Shown: one piece after another, positions 59,759 through 64,000 of the stretch
Numbering within the stretch: position 1 is the first letter of the stretch
Layout: every line of letters begins with the position of its first letter
DNA from: Amycolatopsis balhimycina FH 1894
GTDB taxonomy: Bacteria; Actinomycetota; Actinomycetes; Mycobacteriales; Pseudonocardiaceae
DNA: 64,000 nt
Assembly: GCF_000384295.1 (NCBI RefSeq)
Contig: NZ_KB913037.1
Span: forward strand, 8,879,508 to 8,943,507
Direction: 5' to 3'
Position numbers and translations under genes: made by a program
Notes under the pieces: generated by a model
What the model was told of the DNA's origin: nothing
Database searches by the model: none
Seen by the model: the letters and a program-made list of their open reading frames with translations, nothing else

Positions 59759-60780
59759 CCGCGGAGATCGTGCTCTACAAGGGAACGAACCAGACGTACT
59801 TCGGCCGGCTGTCGATGGACCCGATCCTGCGGGAGCTGCTGAGCAGGCACGTGGACACGAGCGACCCGAAGATCCGGTTCGCGCTGGTGTTCCACCGGGC
59901 GGCGGAGGCGGTGGCCGACGGCTCGCAGCTGGTCAACCTGCTGCCGACGGTGACCGAGGTCGACGTCGTGATGCTGCGGGGCAGCAAGATGGTGGCGCGG
60001 ACCCGGGGTTCGGTCGCCGAGCTGTTCGGCCCGGTGATCCAGCGGCTGGTCGGGCGGATCGACCCCGACGAGGACAGCTGGGCGTTCCGGATCAGCCACC
60101 CGGTGCTCGACGGCTCGGGCGAGCAGCGGCGCCCGCCGAAGGTCGAGGGGGCGATCGACGTCGACCTCGACACCGCGCGGCCGCTGCCGTTCAGCGTGAG
60201 CAGGCTCGACGAACCGGGCATGGAGACCGTCGACCCGGCGGAGCTGGGCCTCGACCCGGCGGAGCTGAGCACGATCAACGTGCTGCTGCCGGCGCGGGCG
60301 CGGCGGATGCTGGTCGCCGACCTGCCGCTGTCGCGCCAGGTCGAGGAGGGCGGGTTCTTCCTCGGCCGGATCCGGACCGTCGACGGGGACGTCCCGCGCT
60401 ACCTCGTCGAGATCACCGACGTCACCCCGGCCGAGGGATCCGGGGCGGGCAGCGGGCACTTCACCTTCACCAGCGACTCGTTCAGCGCGGTGAACCGGCT
60501 GCTGGCCGAGCGCGGCAAGGACGAGGTGCTGGCCGGCTGGTACCACACGCACCTGTTCTCCGCGACGCGCCGGATGGGACTGTCCGATGTGGACGTCGAC
60601 ACGCACTTCTCCACCTTCCGGCGGCCGTGGCAGGTCGCGGGGCTGCTCAACCTGACCGACGACGAACGCGTCCTGCGCTGCTACGGCCGTGTGGCGGACG
60701 CGATGAAGGAATGCAAGCTATGGGTGTGCGATGACGGCGACCGATACCGCGGCGCGGGTACTCGGCTGGAGCGCGAGTGA
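59755..60780 (+). CDS. JAB/JAMM metallopeptidase (deubiquitinase-like)
   Basis: A 341-residue protein. The C-terminal half is a JAB1/MPN domain: VEEGGFFLGR with the catalytic Glu198, and GWYHTHLFSATRRMGLSDVDVDTHF with zinc ligands His264, His266 and Asp280 and Ser277. The gap between the second His and Ser is 10 instead of the usual 7. The N-terminal 180 residues (SRHVDTSDPKIRFALVFHRAAEAVADG) are unrecognised. It probably removes or processes the Ubl and may supply the mature C-terminus. It overlaps the next gene by 50 bases. Confidence 0.85.
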   Translation: MTAEIVLYKGTNQTYFGRLSMDPILRELLSRHVDTSDPKIRFALVFHRAAEAVADGSQLVNLLPTVTEVDVVMLRGSKMVARTRGSVAELFGPVIQRLVGRIDPDEDSWAFRISHPVLDGSGEQRRPPKVEGAIDVDLDTARPLPFSVSRLDEPGMETVDPAELGLDPAELSTINVLLPARARRMLVADLPLSRQVEEGGFFLGRIRTVDGDVPRYLVEITDVTPAEGSGAGSGHFTFTSDSFSAVNRLLAERGKDEVLAGWYHTHLFSATRRMGLSDVDVDTHFSTFRRPWQVAGLLNLTDDERVLRCYGRVADAMKECKLWVCDDGDRYRGAGTRLERE

Positions 60781-61579
60781 GCCGTCGGCGCCCCTGCCAC
60801 GGGGTGACTTGACCGGCGCCGCGGGGCTGGCCGATCCGGGCCGGGACGTCACCGCGGCGGCCGCGCGGCTGGCCGCGGTGACCGCGGCCCGGCTGCGGCT
60901 GCCGTCCCCGCCGCTGGGCGACCGCGGCCCGGTGGGGCCGGGACCGGTCCTGCTGGCGGCGGTGATCGGCGCGCGGACGCGGCCGCGTGAGGCCCTCGCC
61001 GTGGCGGCGGCGGTGCCGCGCGCGGGCTCGGCGTTCGACCGGCTGGCGCGCCACGGCGTGGTGGCCCCGGCGGTGGCGCGGCTGACCGGCCCGCTGCGCG
61101 CGGCCGTACTCGACGCCTCTCCGCTCACCGGCCTGTTCGGCACGCCGTCCCGTGCCGGCGAGCCCGCGGCGGAAGAGGAACTGGAACGCCTGCTCGCGCA
61201 CGCGGACGGGCGGACGCTCGCCGCGGTGGAGCTCGCCGGGGTCCCGGCCGACGCGGCCCAGGCCCGCTGGCGCGGTGACCTGCTGGACGGGTTCCGGCTC
61301 GCGGACCGCGCGTTCGTGCTCGACGTCTACGAGAAGGCGTTGCGGTTCCACGGCGCGGAACACCGCGAGCGGCTCGCCGAGGCGGTCCGCGACAACGGGG
61401 AGCTGGCCGAGGCGACGGCGGCGTGGTGGCGTCCCCTCGCCGCGCTGGAGCGCTCACACCGGCAGCTGCTGCGGGCCCGCCCGGGTCTCGTCGGCTATCC
61501 GGCCGGGATCGACTTCGCGCGTCGCCGGGCCCGGCTGGCCGCGATGGTCCGCGAAGCGTTCGAGAGGAGGCGGTCATGA
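60731..61579 (+). CDS. helical hypothetical protein of the conjugation locus
   Basis: A 282-residue Ala/Arg/Leu-rich protein, nearly all helix, with no motif I know. Residues about 148-172 (AEEELERLLAHADGRTLAAVELAG) and 180-260 form amphipathic helices. It begins inside the JAMM gene (50-bp overlap from the ATG at 60731) and ends in an ATGA overlap with the AAA+ gene, so it is made with them and may be an adaptor for the ATPase. Unrecognised. Confidence 0.6.
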   Translation: MTATDTAARVLGWSASEPSAPLPRGDLTGAAGLADPGRDVTAAAARLAAVTAARLRLPSPPLGDRGPVGPGPVLLAAVIGARTRPREALAVAAAVPRAGSAFDRLARHGVVAPAVARLTGPLRAAVLDASPLTGLFGTPSRAGEPAAEEELERLLAHADGRTLAAVELAGVPADAAQARWRGDLLDGFRLADRAFVLDVYEKALRFHGAEHRERLAEAVRDNGELAEATAAWWRPLAALERSHRQLLRARPGLVGYPAGIDFARRRARLAAMVREAFERRRS

Positions 61580-63375
61580 GCACGGGAATCCGGCTGCGGC
61601 TGGAGATCCGCGGTCCCACGGACCGGATCGAGTTCCTCGGGACGGCCCGGGACAAGCCGCTGGGCGAGGCGCTGCGGGACTCGCCGTGCCGTCCGCTCGA
61701 CCCCGTGCCCGGCACCTGGGCGGACCTGCCGATCGGGGACTTCGACTTCGAGTTCGTCCTCGCCGCACCACCCCCGGAGGGCACTCCGCTCGCCGGGCCG
61801 CGGACCCGGGAGCACCCGGAGACACTCACCGAGGAACAGGCGACCCGGCTCGCCTACGGCGCCGAAGTCGCCGATGCCGCGTCCTTGCTGCGGGCCGGGC
61901 AGTCGGTGCTCGTGGTGTGCGACAAGATCGTCGTCCCGTACCTGGCCGAGCACGTCGTGCTCCAGGCGGGGCGCGAGCCGCGGCTGCTCGAAGCGGGCGG
62001 GCCCGAGGACACCGACGGCGACGCCTCGCCGGGCGCGCTGGGCATGGGCGGCGGTGCGCAGCAGAGCCTGCGGCAGCGGCTGCTCAACCAGCTGCGCGGC
62101 ATCCTGCGCGAGCTGAAGGACGGCCAGGTGCTCGTCGTCCCGCACCTCGACCTTCTCGGCGGAGGCCAGGACGCGGCCCTGCCGAACGAGGCCCGCGAGC
62201 TCATCGAACTGCTCTACAGCGCCGGCGACGTCGTGCTGCTCGGATTCGTCGACCCGTCGCTGCCGCTGCCGGAGGTGCTGGCCGCGCGGTTCAGCACCCG
62301 GCTCGCGCTGGAAGGCACGCCGCGCCAGGTGCCGATCCCGGGCACCGGTGAGCATCAGCCGATCCAGAAGGCGCTGATCACCCGCGACGAGGCCGCGCAC
62401 TTCGCCGGGCTCGACGACACCGACATGTACAAGTTCCTCGCCGGGCTGAACCCGGTGCGGCTGCGGCACGCGCTGCGCTATGCGTTGCAGCGCTACGAAG
62501 GCCGCGTCGACGCGACCGTCAACGACCTGCGCGACACCATCCGCACCTTCAAGGCCCAGCAGTCGTCGAACTTCGAGATCCCCGACGTCCAGTGGGAGGA
62601 CATCGGCGGCTACGAAGAGGTGAAGGAGGCACTGGCCCGGACGCTGGACACGATGGACCGCAGCCGCACGCTCCCGCAGGAGGACGAGCACCTGCGCGGC
62701 GAGCTGACCCCGCGCGGGTTCATCTTCCACGGCGAACCGGGCACCGGGAAGACGTTGTTCGCCAAGGCGATCGCGAACAAGTTCAACGCCACCATCCAGA
62801 TCGTCTCCGGCCCGGAGGTCACCAACAAGTACGTCGGGGAAGGGGAACGCCGGATCCGCGAGCTGTTCGCGGAGGGCCGCCGCAACGCGCCGTCGGTGAT
62901 CGTGTTCGACGAGATCGACTCGATCGCCGCACGGCGCACCGGCGGCGACGACGGCGGCAGCCGGGCCGGCAACGCGATGGTCGCGCAGATCCTCACCGAG
63001 ATGGACGGCTTCCGCCCGGACGTCCAGCTGCTGGTGGTCGGCACGACCAACCGGCTGTCGCTGATCGACCCGGCGCTGCTGCGGCCCGCCCGGTTCGTGG
63101 GGTTCCACATCGGGCTCCCGGACGCCCAGGCCCGCCGCGGCATCATCCAGGTGCACGCGCGCCGGTACCGGGTCTCCGTCGACGGCGTCCTCGAAGCCCT
63201 GACGCACGCGACCGACGGCTGGAACGGCGACCAGATCCGCGCCCTGTTCCGCGATGCCTACGTCGGGGAGAAGTTCGACGACCGGCCAGCGGACGCCTAC
63301 CAGCTCGGCGAGCTCGTCGGGCAGCACCTCACGGCACGGCGGCAGCGGCTGGCCGCGGAACGGCGGGAAGCATGA
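61576..63375 (+). CDS. AAA+ ATPase, CDC48/FtsH-like, with degenerate N-terminal half
   Basis: A 599-residue AAA+ protein. The second half (from QWEDIGGYEEVKEAL at about 339) is a standard classical AAA module: Walker A GEPGTGKT (386-393), NKYVGEGE pore region, Walker B VIVFDEID (441-448) and DPALLRPARF with the Arg finger. The first half (SVLVVCDKIVVPYL; GQVLVVPHLDLLGGG) looks like a domain that lost its Walker A. It should unfold or extract tagged proteins. The MoxR ATPase follows by ATGA overlap. Confidence 0.85.
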   Translation: MSTGIRLRLEIRGPTDRIEFLGTARDKPLGEALRDSPCRPLDPVPGTWADLPIGDFDFEFVLAAPPPEGTPLAGPRTREHPETLTEEQATRLAYGAEVADAASLLRAGQSVLVVCDKIVVPYLAEHVVLQAGREPRLLEAGGPEDTDGDASPGALGMGGGAQQSLRQRLLNQLRGILRELKDGQVLVVPHLDLLGGGQDAALPNEARELIELLYSAGDVVLLGFVDPSLPLPEVLAARFSTRLALEGTPRQVPIPGTGEHQPIQKALITRDEAAHFAGLDDTDMYKFLAGLNPVRLRHALRYALQRYEGRVDATVNDLRDTIRTFKAQQSSNFEIPDVQWEDIGGYEEVKEALARTLDTMDRSRTLPQEDEHLRGELTPRGFIFHGEPGTGKTLFAKAIANKFNATIQIVSGPEVTNKYVGEGERRIRELFAEGRRNAPSVIVFDEIDSIAARRTGGDDGGSRAGNAMVAQILTEMDGFRPDVQLLVVGTTNRLSLIDPALLRPARFVGFHIGLPDAQARRGIIQVHARRYRVSVDGVLEALTHATDGWNGDQIRALFRDAYVGEKFDDRPADAYQLGELVGQHLTARRQRLAAERREA

Positions 63376-64000
63376 GCTGGCCGGAAGCCACCGAGAAGCT
63401 CGTCCACCGGCTCGACGCGATCCGGCAGACCCTCGAGGCGCGGTTCGTCGCCCGCACCGAGGCGGTCCGGCTGCTCCTGCTGGCCGCCGTGTGCCGCGAG
63501 CACCTGCTGCTGCTCGGCCCGCCGGGCACCGCCAAGACCGAGCTGATCACCCGGTTCGCCGAGCTGATCGACGCCCGCCACTTCCGCTACCTGCTGACGC
63601 GGTTCACCGAGCCCGCGGAGATCTTCGGGCCGCTGGACTTCCAGCGCTTCCGCGCGGGCGAGTACCACGTGCGCACCAGCGGGATGCTGCCCGAGGCGAA
63701 CGTGGTGTTCCTCGACGAGGTGTTCCACGGCAGCAGCGCGATCCTCAACACGCTGCTCACCGTGCTCAACGAACGGCGGTTCGACAACGGCTCGCAGACC
63801 ACGGTGACCCCGCTGGTCAGCCTGTTCGGCGCGGCCGCCGAACTGCCGGACGATCCGGCGCTCGCCGCGTTCGCCGACCGGTTCCTGCTGCGGCTGCGGG
63901 TGGCGCCGGTCGCGCGGCTGCGGCTGCCGGAGCTGCTGGACCGCGGCTGGACCCAGGAGCAGGAGGCGCTCGCCGGCCGGCACCGGGCGGAGCAGGCGGT
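63372..64000 (+). CDS. MoxR family AAA+ ATPase, C-terminus outside the window
   Basis: N-terminal 209 residues of a MoxR-type ATPase: Walker A GPPGTAKT (49-56), FTEPAEIFGPLDF, Walker B VVFLDEV (111-117) and NTLLTVLNERRFDNG. Such ATPases usually work with a von Willebrand factor A protein, which I expect just past 64000. ATG overlap with the AAA+ gene. It completes the visible Ubl-conflict operon; the end of the operon cannot be seen. Confidence 0.85.
   Translation, partial: MSWPEATEKLVHRLDAIRQTLEARFVARTEAVRLLLLAAVCREHLLLLGPPGTAKTELITRFAELIDARHFRYLLTRFTEPAEIFGPLDFQRFRAGEYHVRTSGMLPEANVVFLDEVFHGSSAILNTLLTVLNERRFDNGSQTTVTPLVSLFGAAAELPDDPALAAFADRFLLRLRVAPVARLRLPELLDRGWTQEQEALAGRHRAEQA

Overview
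The window is a very GC-rich actinomycete chromosome segment. GTG starts, 4-nt ATGA/GTGA overlaps, a complete conservon, a DUF222/13E12-type HNH gene and many TetR, MerR, Lrp, ECF and LuxR regulators suggest a Pseudonocardiaceae-like organism; my best guess is Amycolatopsis or a close relative (inference, not proven here). No tRNA, rRNA, CRISPR array or intact transposon was seen.

Left third (1-31 kb) is accessory metabolism with local regulators. It opens with a divergent MerR locus (partial esterase, SDR, SnoaL-like protein), then a secreted G1 peptidase. A four-gene aromatic-degradation operon (extradiol dioxygenase, FAH-family hydrolase, acyl-CoA ligase, FAD hydroxylase) faces a TetR gene. 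After a decayed L12-like gene come a HAD hydrolase, a two-unit Lrp regulator facing an M20 amidohydrolase, and a secreted beta-helix surface protein behind a LacI-type box. A two-component system follows, with a repeated GGACAACTGTCC element; then a TetR-facing hydrolase/SDR/hydrolase operon. Secreted polysaccharide enzymes are a GH62 arabinofuranosidase with a CBM13 domain behind a second LacI-type box, and an AA10 LPMO behind a CebR-like box. A cupin/TetR pair and an ECF41 sigma factor close this part.

Middle (31-48 kb): an NB-ARC/TPR LuxR regulator, the HNH gene, and a possible three-gene specialised-metabolism operon (ABBA prenyltransferase, heme-oxygenase-like diiron protein, nucleotidyltransferase) just downstream of conservon cvnABCD. 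Then come kynureninase, a DUF5997/LysR-effector-domain pair, a CBM48-like domain and several unrecognised genes.

Right end (48-64 kb) is the main interest: two long head-to-head operons around one 211-bp promoter region. The leftward operon has seven genes: a tail-anchored pseudokinase, a P-loop GTPase, a GAP1-like partner, a membrane coiled-coil protein, a single-span proline-rich protein and two CATRA-type proteins, one with a cyclase-like C-terminus. The rightward operon is a bacterial ubiquitin-like conjugation locus: EAD-CHAT caspase-like protease, a RING-like zinc protein, an E1, an EAD-Ubl-E2 fusion, a JAMM peptidase, a helical protein, a CDC48-like AAA+ ATPase and a MoxR ATPase cut by the window end. 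Shared EAD modules predict that the CHAT protease is recruited to the E2 fusion. The layout fits the NTP-dependent conflict (immunity or cell-suicide) systems predicted in multicellular bacteria; this combination is the best candidate here for a little-described system.
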